From Rhodanobacter denitrificans (GTDB taxonomy: Bacteria > Pseudomonadota > Gammaproteobacteria > Xanthomonadales > Rhodanobacteraceae), in assembly GCF_003335105.1 (NCBI RefSeq), contig NZ_QFWQ01000007.1, forward strand, positions 1 through 64,000: a stretch of DNA of 64,000 nt, written 5' to 3'. Position numbers and translations under genes: made by a program. The notes beneath the pieces were generated by a model. That model worked only from the letters and a program-made list of their open reading frames with translations, had not been told where the DNA came from and made no database searches. This document shows positions 45,390 through 53,837 of this stretch, piece by piece; within the stretch, counting starts at the first letter, position 1, and every line of letters starts with the position of its first letter.

Positions 45390-46595
45390 TCATGTCGCCG
45401 CTCCTTCTGCCGTATCGCTCGGTCCGCCGAACATCTCGATATACGCCTGATATCGGAACAACCGGTTGCGCCGGTAGCCGGTGGTTTCCACCAGCACACT
45501 CAGTTCCACCAGCCGCGATACCAGGTTGTTGGCGGCGGTGTAGGTGGTACCAGTGAGTTCCTGCACATCGGAAACCGAGACGATCGGGCGCCGGTAGAGA
45601 TGCTCCAACACCTTGTGCCCATTGCCGGCAGCGCGACCGAGGCCGATGGTGACGCGGGCGCGATGGTCCTCGCGCAGGGCAAGGACGCGCCGCGCTGTTT
45701 CGGTGGCTTCGCGGCTGACGCTGGTCACGCCGCGCAGGAAGAAGGCCAGCCAGCCTTCCCAATCGCCGTTGTCGCGCACGGCCTGCAGGCGCTCGTAGTA
45801 TTCGACGCGGTGCTGCTTGAAGAAGTGCGAGAGGTACAGCACCGGCTTGACCAGGATCTCGCGCTGGCACAGCAGGAAGGTAATCAGCAGGCGGCCCACG
45901 CGGCCGTTGCCGTCGAGAAAGGGATGGATGGTTTCGAACTGCGCATGCGCCAGCCCGATCTGAATCAGCTGCGGCAAGGTGCTGTCGGCATGCAGGAAGG
46001 TTTCCAGCGCGCCGAGGGCGAGTGGCACTTCGTGCGGCGGTGGCGGGACGTAGGTCGCTTCGCGCAGTGTGCAGCCGCCGGGGCCGATCCAGTTCTGCGA
46101 AACGCGCAGTTCGCCCGGCGTCAGGCGTATGCCACGCACACCTTGAAGCAGGCGCTGGTGGATTTCGCGGATCAGACGCACGGACACCGGCAATTCCTGC
46201 AGCCGATGCAGACCATAATTCATCGCGGCGACGTAGTTGACCACCTCGTCGACGTCGCGCGGGCGATCCGGCGCCAGAATATGCGCCTCGGCCGCCAGCA
46301 GATCCTGCAAGGAACTCTGTGTACCTTCGATCTGGCTGGACAGCACCGCCTCTTTGCGCACGTACATGAAGACGAACAGGTCGGGGTTAGGCAGGGTCTG
46401 GATGGAACCGTCGAGCCGGCCCAGCGCGCGGTCGGCGTGCGACAGCAGTATCTGCAGCTCGCCTTCCAGCCGAGGCAGCGGTTGCGGCGGCAGCGGCGCG
46501 GGATAGAAGGCGCGGTAGCCGGTGGGCTGTGCGATATAGCGCCCGGCGCGATGGCGCAGGGTCTCATTGCTGCCGGGGGGATCGACCGTACTCAT
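45390..46595 (-). CDS. Fic family protein (class II, N-terminal inhibitory motif)
   Basis: A 401-residue protein. The Fic active-site loop H-P-F-L-D-G-N-G-R-V-G-R is intact at 224-235, predicting AMP transfer from ATP to a protein hydroxyl. The inhibitory helix motif S-S-Q-I-E-G at 86-91 fits [S/T]xxxE[G/N], so it should be self-inhibited (class II). An N-terminal Fic_N-type region precedes it, and a winged-helix-like region (about 330-395) follows. The target is unknown and no antitoxin partner gene is adjacent. It lies between groEL and a copy of the groEL tail, suggesting an insertion. Confidence 0.9.
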   Translation of the reverse strand: MSTVDPPGSNETLRHRAGRYIAQPTGYRAFYPAPLPPQPLPRLEGELQILLSHADRALGRLDGSIQTLPNPDLFVFMYVRKEAVLSSQIEGTQSSLQDLLAAEAHILAPDRPRDVDEVVNYVAAMNYGLHRLQELPVSVRLIREIHQRLLQGVRGIRLTPGELRVSQNWIGPGGCTLREATYVPPPPHEVPLALGALETFLHADSTLPQLIQIGLAHAQFETIHPFLDGNGRVGRLLITFLLCQREILVKPVLYLSHFFKQHRVEYYERLQAVRDNGDWEGWLAFFLRGVTSVSREATETARRVLALREDHRARVTIGLGRAAGNGHKVLEHLYRRPIVSVSDVQELTGTTYTAANNLVSRLVELSVLVETTGYRRNRLFRYQAYIEMFGGPSDTAEGAAT

Positions 46596-46633
46596 GCGAG
46601 GCTGTCCTGCATTTGGCTCGAATCTCCGCCCAT

Positions 46634-46662
46634 ATTTAACGCAGCCTATAATGTAAGGACAA
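46634..46662 (-). promoter_or_regulatory. candidate fic promoter
   Basis: On the minus strand TTGTCC and TTAAAT are separated by exactly 17 bases, each matching consensus at four of six positions. The transcript start would fall near 46627, leaving a 30-base leader with AGGA nine bases before the fic ATG. The 326-base gap between groEL and fic otherwise holds only the groEL terminator; I see no gene in it. Confidence 0.4.
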
Positions 46663-46829
46663 GTCGGCGCTGTATGCAAGACAGCCTGCGACATGCACTG
46701 CCCTCGTGGGGTCATGTCGTCGACGATGTCCGACAACGGGCCGTCGGCCTCCCTGCTCCAGTGCGGGGATGGGCCGTGCCAATGTCGCCACAGTGGGTAG
46801 CAGCATCTGCGCGCGGGACTACCAACCCC

Positions 46830-46868
46830 CGATACGAAAAACCCCGCCGGGGCGGGGTTTTCGTATCG
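46830..46868 (-). terminator. long terminator hairpin after groEL
   Basis: An 18-bp stem with one bulged A, containing GATACGAAAA-CCCCGCC and its complement, begins 54 bases past the groEL stop. Its core is the same GAAAACCCCGCC stem as the hairpin at 45305-45330. Confidence 0.88.
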
Positions 46869-46921
46869 CGGAGCCCTCGACTTTGCCGCTGCGCGGCTAG
46901 GTCCGGGACAAACGGTGGGGC

Positions 46922-48986
<2,065 letters not shown>

Positions 48987-49051
48987 GGATGACTCCAGCT
49001 GACTTGAGTTGTTGATGGACAAGGCTTTCAAGGCCCGGAACGGCGACCCTG

Positions 49052-49078
49052 TTAGCACTCAAAGTTGGTGAGTGCCAA
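49052..49078. promoter_or_regulatory. CIRCE operator (HrcA binding site) of groESL
   Basis: TTAGCACTC, nine bases, then GAGTGCCAA: the CIRCE inverted repeat with a single mismatch in the second arm. It sits just downstream of the -10 box of the groES promoter, where HrcA binding blocks transcription until heat shock. Confidence 0.95.
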
Positions 49079-49105
49079 TTTTACGGGTATGCGACCCCGC
49101 TGCAA
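49078..49105 (-). promoter_or_regulatory. groESL promoter
   Basis: On the minus strand TTGCAG and TAAAAT are 16 bases apart, directly upstream of CIRCE. This fits a sigma70 promoter repressed by HrcA. Confidence 0.7.
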
Positions 49106-49207
49106 GAACTTTGAACCGGGGGGGGATGCCACAGCTAATTGGGCGGACGGGTGCCGCTTTCAAGGGGCGCCGGCGAAATCGCCCCACGACCCGGGTACGC
49201 TTCGGCC

Positions 49208-49543
49208 ATGACCCTGACCCACCCCGCCACCGTGCTGCTCTGCTACTGCAGCTGCCCCGACGCCGCCAGCGCCCGTGCCATTGCCGAGGCACTGGTCGGC
49301 GAGCGGCTGGCCGCCTGCGTCAACCGCCTGCCGGCCGTCCAATCCACCTATCGCTGGCAGGGCACCGTGACCCACGACAGCGAGGAACTGCTGCTGATCA
49401 AGACCACCGCCGCCCGCTTCGACGCGCTGAAGGCGCGCCTGCTCGAACTGCACCCGTACGAGCTGCCGGAGCTGGTCGCGGTGCCGGTGGAGCGGGGCCA
49501 CACGGCCTATCTGGACTGGGTGCGCGCCGGCGTGGCGGGCTGA
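49208..49543 (+). CDS. cutA: divalent-cation tolerance protein CutA
   Basis: A 111-residue trimeric ferredoxin-like-fold protein of the PII-like CutA1 family. Conserved pieces are L-C-x-C-P-D-x-x-x-A-x-x-I-A, L-V-G-E-R-L-A-A-C-V-N, S-x-Y-x-W-x-G, E-L-L-L-I-K-T, and H-P-Y-E-L-P-E-L-V-A-V-P-V. The role in copper tolerance is historical and not well supported. It is divergent from groES. Its last 37 bases overlap the end of a convergent cupin gene, an arrangement that suggests the cupin block was inserted here. Confidence 0.94.
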   Translation: MTLTHPATVLLCYCSCPDAASARAIAEALVGERLAACVNRLPAVQSTYRWQGTVTHDSEELLLIKTTAARFDALKARLLELHPYELPELVAVPVERGHTAYLDWVRAGVAG

Positions 49544-49938
49544 TCGGCGACATGGAGCCGGGCCTGCGGCCGGGCCACGAACACCACCAGCATGGTTGCC
49601 GTCTCGCTGCGGCTGGCGTTGCCGCAGAGCACATGGTGCGCCCCGGCCGGCTCGAACCAGCTCTCGCCGGGGGCGTAGACGCGCGCTGGTGTCGCGTCCA
49701 GCTGGCTGCGCACGTGGCCGGCGAGCACGTAGACGAAGGCATCCGCCTCATGGCGGTGCGGTGCGGAGGATTGGCCCGGCCGGTAGGTGACAGTGAGTGC
49801 GGTGAAGCGGGCGCCCGGGGCTTGGGTCAGCGGTACCGCGAGCAGCGCGTGCTCGTCGACGGCCGCAGCCGGCGTGGCGGCGCCGGCGATGGCCGCAGCG
49901 ACCAGCAACCGGGGCAGGAAACGCGGCGAACGCATCAT
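49507..49938 (-). CDS. secreted single-domain cupin protein
   Basis: A 143-residue protein with a signal peptide (1-26, ending A-T-P-A-A-A). The cupin barrel has the metal-binding H-R-H-E-A-D-A-F-V-Y-V-L-A-G and the second motif P-G-E-S-W-F-E-P-A-G-A-H-H. It is probably a periplasmic metal-bound enzyme or sensor of unknown substrate. The start ATGATG overlaps the stop of the upstream thioredoxin-like gene (ATGA), and GAGGGG lies about eight bases before it, so the two are translated together. Its end overlaps cutA by 37 bases. Confidence 0.85.
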   Translation of the reverse strand: MMRSPRFLPRLLVAAAIAGAATPAAAVDEHALLAVPLTQAPGARFTALTVTYRPGQSSAPHRHEADAFVYVLAGHVRSQLDATPARVYAPGESWFEPAGAHHVLCGNASRSETATMLVVFVARPQARLHVADQPATPARTQSR

Positions 49939-50963
49939 GACGACACCCCTCGGCGGCCGGCCAGGGTCTTCATGGCCTGCTCCAGCGGCGCACCCGCGTC
50001 CTCGATCCGCCGCACGATGCGTCCGGAATCGTCGAAGAGCAGCACCGTGGGCACGTGGCTGACGCGGAAGCGGCGGAACAGCGCACCGGAGGCGTCCAGG
50101 GCGAGCGGCATGCCGAGGCGATGCGCGTCGCGGTACGTGGCCAGCTCCTCGCGGTTGGCCCACAGTCCCGAGGCGATGCCCAGCCAGCGCACCCGGCCCG
50201 CGCCGGCGGACAGCGCCGCCACCTGCTCGCGCACCGCGCGGCAGCTCTGCGCCAGTGCGGGGCGGCTGTCCGCCAGATAGGTCTCGCACCAGGGAGAGAG
50301 GAACACCAGCGCGGTGGGCCGGCCGGGTTGCGGCAGGGTGAAGGAGCCGCCGGCGAGCGTGGCCGTGGCCGAAGCGGGCACGCGGTCGCCCACGTCGTAA
50401 TGGACTTCGCGCCCGGGCGCAGCCGCCGCGACCACCGCGGCGCCCGTCTCGCGGCGCGCCGCCAGCAGGGCTGCATCCAGCTTCGCGTTGGCCTCGTGGC
50501 CGACGTAGAGAATGCGCCCGTCGCGGCCGATCACCACGTGCTGCGGCGTCACGCGCAGGCGGAAGGCCTCGGCCAGGGTGCCGTCGTCGAACACGATCGG
50601 CATCTTCAGGCCCATCTCGCGGCGGTACTTGCGTACGTCGGCGACGGTCTCGTCGAAGCCCACGCTGATGGCGATCACCGCCAGGTCCCCGCCGGCCCCG
50701 GCGTAGGTCTGCTTCAGGTGCGGCATCTGCTCGCGGCAGGGCACACACCAGGTGGCCCAGAACTTCAGGTATACGGCCTTCCGGCCGTAGAGGCCGGCCA
50801 GGTCGATGGTCCGCCCGTCTATGGTCCTCAGCACCATCCGCGGCGCCGGCGTACCGACCAGGCCCTGGCCGGCGGCCTCGGCACGCTGCTGGCCGGACTG
50901 GGCCCACAACGGTCCGGCGACGATGGAGAGCAAGGTGAAACAGAGGATGGCGAGGCGACGCAT
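49935..50963 (-). CDS. secreted protein with two tandem thioredoxin-like domains
   Basis: A 342-residue protein with a signal peptide (1-21). Domain one (about 36-165) is TlpA/AhpC-like with an intact redox pair Cys73-Val-Pro-Cys76 in F-W-A-T-W-C-V-P-C. Domain two (about 185-335) has the same fold signals, V-F-L-S-P-W-C-E-T-Y and V-P-T-V-L-L-F-D, but only one cysteine (Cys226), with Tyr229 at the second position. A reductase or redox-sensing role in the periplasm is likely. Coupled to the cupin gene downstream; a MocR-type operator lies upstream. Confidence 0.85.
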   Translation of the reverse strand: MRRLAILCFTLLSIVAGPLWAQSGQQRAEAAGQGLVGTPAPRMVLRTIDGRTIDLAGLYGRKAVYLKFWATWCVPCREQMPHLKQTYAGAGGDLAVIAISVGFDETVADVRKYRREMGLKMPIVFDDGTLAEAFRLRVTPQHVVIGRDGRILYVGHEANAKLDAALLAARRETGAAVVAAAAPGREVHYDVGDRVPASATATLAGGSFTLPQPGRPTALVFLSPWCETYLADSRPALAQSCRAVREQVAALSAGAGRVRWLGIASGLWANREELATYRDAHRLGMPLALDASGALFRRFRVSHVPTVLLFDDSGRIVRRIEDAGAPLEQAMKTLAGRRGVSS

Positions 50964-51020
50964 GGCGGATACCGGCAAGTGGAGGTGCCCTATGCTGGCG
51001 TCGATGTGGCCCCAATGTAA

Positions 51021-51056
51021 GAGCCACGTTCCATCAATGCGACGGGTCCACTTTGG
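51021..51056. promoter_or_regulatory. putative MocR operator upstream of the double-thioredoxin gene
   Basis: On the minus strand GTGGACC (complement of 51045-51051) and GTGGCTC (complement of 51021-51027) form a direct repeat with 24-base periodicity, flanked by CAAA before the first copy. The same arrangement occurs at 52525-52560 beside the MocR gene. Confidence 0.55.
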
Positions 51057-51075
51057 CGGCGGCGCCGTGCCTGCC

Positions 51076-52515
51076 TCAGCGCGGCAGCAGGCGCGCCACC
51101 CGCCGCAGCGCCTCGCCGATGCGCGCGGCCTCGATCATGCCAAAGCCCAGCACCAGCCCCTGCATGGCGACCCGGCCGTGGGTATAGCCGTCCAGGCCTT
51201 CCAGATGGATGCCCTGGGCGGCGGCCTGCTCCACCAGGGTGGCGCTGCGGACCCGGTGGGGCAGCCGCGCCGAAAGGTGCAGGCCCGCATCCGACGGCCA
51301 GGCCTCGATGCCGTGGCACGACAGCGCCTCCAGCAGCGTCGCGCGGCGCTCCGCGTACTCCTTGCGCATCCTGCGCACGTGGCGGGCCAGGTGGCCCTCG
51401 GTGATGAACGCCGCCAGGGTGTCCTGCGCGGGCAGGTCGCAGTGCCAGTCGGTCATCGCCTTGGCCGCCGCCAGCGCGGGCAGCAGCCAGGGCGGTGCCA
51501 CCACGTAGCCCAGCCGCAGTGCGGGGAACAGGCACTTGGAGAAGGTGCCCACGTAGCACACCAGGCCATCGCGATCGAGTGTCTGCAGGGCGTCCAGCGG
51601 GCGTCCGCCGTAGCGGAACTCGCCATCGTAGTCGTCCTCGACCACCACCGCCTGGCGGGCCGCGGCGAAGGCCAGCAGGGCCGCGCGCCGCGACGGCGAC
51701 ATCGGCACGCCCAGCGGGAACTGGTGCGAGGGCGTCACATAGACCACGCGCGCCTCGGCCGGGATTTTCTCCACCACCAGTCCCTCGGCATCCACCGCCA
51801 CCGGTACCACCCTGGCGCCGGCGGCTGCGAACGCGGCGCGCAGCGGCGGGTAGCCCGGGTCCTCCACCGCCACCACGGTGCGCCCCGGCGTCACCAGCAC
51901 CCGCGCCAACAGGTCGAAGGCCTGCTGGGCGCCGCTGGTCACCACCACGTCGTCCGGATCACAGGCCACCGCGCGGGCGAAGGAGACGTGCCGCGCAATC
52001 GCCTCGCGCAGGGCCGGGCGCCCGGTGGCGTGGCCGTACAGCGGCGGCGCCTTGGACAGGCCGCGTAGGGCCCGCGCCGACAGCCGCCGCCACAGCTCGA
52101 AAGGAAACTGCCGGTTGTCGGGAATGCCCACGCGGAAGTCATGGGTACAGGCGCCCAGCTGCATCGGCGCCGGCAGGCGCGCCGCGCGCCAGTACGGGGT
52201 CAGCCGGCGGTCGCCGCCGGGTCCGGGCGGCGGCGCGCCGCGCTGGCCGCGGCGCCCCAGCAGATCGGCCACGTAGTTGCCGGCACCGCGCCGGGCGACC
52301 ACGTAGCCCTCGCTCAGCAGCAGTTCGTAGGCCGCCACCACCGTGTTGCGCGAGATCTTCAGCGCCTGCGCCAGTTCGCGCGTGGCGGGCAGGCGCAAGC
52401 CGGGCTGGAGTCGCCCGTCGAGGATCGCCGCGTGCAGCTGCGCGTGCAGCGCGGCCAGGCGCTGGCGCGACCCGCTGGCGGGCAGCTGCAGCGGAAACTC
52501 GAACGGATGCTGCAT
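51076..52515 (-). CDS. MocR/PdxR-type regulator (GntR wHTH fused to aminotransferase fold)
   Basis: A 479-residue regulator. Residues about 15-85 form a GntR winged helix (L-R-L-P-A-T-R-E-L-A-Q-A-L-K-I-S-R-N-T-V-V-A-A-Y). The rest is a class I aminotransferase-like domain with the PLP lysine Lys327 in T-F-S-K-C-L-F-P, V-T-P-S-H-Q-F-P-L-G and D-D-Y-D-G-E-F-R-Y. Such proteins bind PLP as effector rather than catalyse. The start MQHPFEFP at 52515 lies ten bases from a direct-repeat operator that also occurs upstream of the thioredoxin/cupin pair, suggesting autoregulation and control of that operon. Confidence 0.9.
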   Translation of the reverse strand: MQHPFEFPLQLPASGSRQRLAALHAQLHAAILDGRLQPGLRLPATRELAQALKISRNTVVAAYELLLSEGYVVARRGAGNYVADLLGRRGQRGAPPPGPGGDRRLTPYWRAARLPAPMQLGACTHDFRVGIPDNRQFPFELWRRLSARALRGLSKAPPLYGHATGRPALREAIARHVSFARAVACDPDDVVVTSGAQQAFDLLARVLVTPGRTVVAVEDPGYPPLRAAFAAAGARVVPVAVDAEGLVVEKIPAEARVVYVTPSHQFPLGVPMSPSRRAALLAFAAARQAVVVEDDYDGEFRYGGRPLDALQTLDRDGLVCYVGTFSKCLFPALRLGYVVAPPWLLPALAAAKAMTDWHCDLPAQDTLAAFITEGHLARHVRRMRKEYAERRATLLEALSCHGIEAWPSDAGLHLSARLPHRVRSATLVEQAAAQGIHLEGLDGYTHGRVAMQGLVLGFGMIEAARIGEALRRVARLLPR

Positions 52516-52524
52516 GGCGCCCCG

Positions 52525-52560
52525 CAAAGTGGACCCTGATGATTGTCATATCGTGGATCT
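52525..52560. promoter_or_regulatory. putative MocR operator beside the MocR gene
   Basis: GTGGACC (52529-52535) and GTGGATC (52553-52559) are direct repeats 24 bases apart, with CAAA before the first, in the gap between the MocR gene and the rightward EamA gene. Twelve bases (52525-52536) are identical to the complement of 51044-51055. Confidence 0.55.
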
Positions 52561-52618
52561 TTTCAAGGACCATGGCAACGCCTAGCCTGCACCTACTCCC
52601 ACCGGACAGGAGCACCCC

Positions 52619-52732
52619 GTGACGCAGCCCACCGCCATCCCTGGCCACGACCCCCACCCGCGTCGCCACGTGGGCGTACCCCACCGCGGGATCGGCCTCG
52701 TCGCCGAAATGCGGGCCACCGCCCCTCGCTGA
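52619..52732 (+). CDS. possible 37-residue peptide, doubtful
   Basis: A GTG start preceded by AGGAG at seven bases opens a 37-codon frame ending in TGA. The peptide is His/Pro/Arg-rich and matches no family I know. It fills part of the 346-base gap between the MocR gene and the EamA gene, which otherwise contains only the operator. It may be a leader peptide, a gene remnant or chance. Confidence 0.2.
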   Translation: MTQPTAIPGHDPHPRRHVGVPHRGIGLVAEMRATAPR

Positions 52733-52861
52733 ACGGCGCCGCACGACGCCCGGCAGCCCGAAGCCGGACCGTTCCCGCAAACGGCCGGCGGCTCGAACAC
52801 TGCTGACAGCATCTGGCATCGCCGCACCCTAATCTGGCCGCCTCCCATCAGGAATCCCACC

Positions 52862-53758
52862 GTGAAGAAGATCGACTACGCCGTGCTGCTGTCGCTGGGC
52901 GCCCTGTGGGGGGGCTCCTTCCTGTTCATGCGGATGGGCGCCGGCGCCTTCGGCGCGCTGCCGCTGGCCGGCCTGCGCGCGATCGGCGCGGCGCTGTGCT
53001 TCCTGCCGCTGCTGGCCTCGCGCCGACGCCGGGCCGAGTGGCGCGCGCACTGGTGGCCGATCGCGGTGGTCGGGCTGACCAACTCGGCGCTGCCTTTCGT
53101 GCTGTTCACCTTCGCCACGCGCAGCCTGCCGGCGGGGCTGGCCTCGATCATCGACGGCATGACGCCGATGTTCGCCGCACTGATCGGCTGGCTGTGGCTG
53201 GGTCAGCGGCTGGACGCTTGGCGCGGCGCCGGGCTGGCGATCGGTTTTGCCGGCGTGGTCTGGCTGGCCGAAGGCAGTCTCGCGCCGGGGTCGGGCGCGG
53301 GCCTGGCGCTGCTCGCCTGCGTCGCCGCCACCGTGCTGTACGGCTACGCGGTGCATTACACCCACCTGCGCCTGGCCGGCGTGACGCCGCTGGTGGTGAC
53401 GGTCGGCAGCCACATGGTCGCCGCGCTCCTGCTGCTGCCGACCACGCTGCTGGCGTGGCCCACGCAGCCCCCGCCGCTGCATGCGTGGCTGGCGGCCGCA
53501 GGGCTGGCCGTGCTGTGCACGGCGCTGGCCTACGTGCTGTTCTTCTGGGTGCTGGCGCGGGTCGGCGCGACGCGCATCATGGTGATCCCCTACCTGATCC
53601 CCGCATTCGGCGTGCTGTGGGGCGCCCTGCTGCTCGGCGAACCGGTGAGCGCGCGCATGCTCGGCGGCTGCGCCGTGATCCTGCTGGGCACGGCGCTCAC
53701 CACCGGGCTGGTCCGCGGACGCCGCGCCACGGCGCCGCTGGCCGCCGGGGAGACATAA
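52862..53758 (+). CDS. EamA/DMT family transporter
   Basis: A 298-residue inner-membrane protein with ten predicted transmembrane helices from two EamA repeats. Landmarks are L-W-G-G-S-F-L-F-M-R at the start, L-R-A-x-G-A-A, and P-M-F-A-A-L-I-G-W-L-W-L-G-Q-R at the end of repeat one, with P-Y-L-I-P-A-F-G-V-L-W-G-A-L-L-L-G-E in repeat two. It probably exports a metabolite or amino acid; the substrate is unknown. GTG start with AGGA nine bases upstream. It is divergent from the MocR gene and might be a second target of it. Confidence 0.88.
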   Translation: MKKIDYAVLLSLGALWGGSFLFMRMGAGAFGALPLAGLRAIGAALCFLPLLASRRRRAEWRAHWWPIAVVGLTNSALPFVLFTFATRSLPAGLASIIDGMTPMFAALIGWLWLGQRLDAWRGAGLAIGFAGVVWLAEGSLAPGSGAGLALLACVAATVLYGYAVHYTHLRLAGVTPLVVTVGSHMVAALLLLPTTLLAWPTQPPPLHAWLAAAGLAVLCTALAYVLFFWVLARVGATRIMVIPYLIPAFGVLWGALLLGEPVSARMLGGCAVILLGTALTTGLVRGRRATAPLAAGET

Positions 53759-53837
53759 GGCCGCAACGAACGGCGGCCCGTTCCGCATGATCCATAATGC
53801 TTTCTCCACCGTTGCACCACCGGAACCTGGAACCACG

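Noticed and set aside
46596-46921. Plus-strand short frames between groEL and fic considered as an antitoxin for Fic
   Set aside because: None has a ribosome site or an antitoxin-like sequence, and the Fic protein carries its own inhibitory motif (class II), so no separate antitoxin is needed.
49118-49125. Run of eight G residues considered as a phase-variable tract
   Set aside because: It lies in the intergenic region between groES and cutA, outside both genes and upstream of the groES -35 box, so it has no obvious switching effect.
49935-51027. Long minus-strand frame running through cupin, thioredoxin and upstream DNA, considered as one fused protein
   Set aside because: The cupin and the thioredoxin protein are in different frames, each with its own signal peptide, and are joined by an ATGA overlap, so they are two genes.
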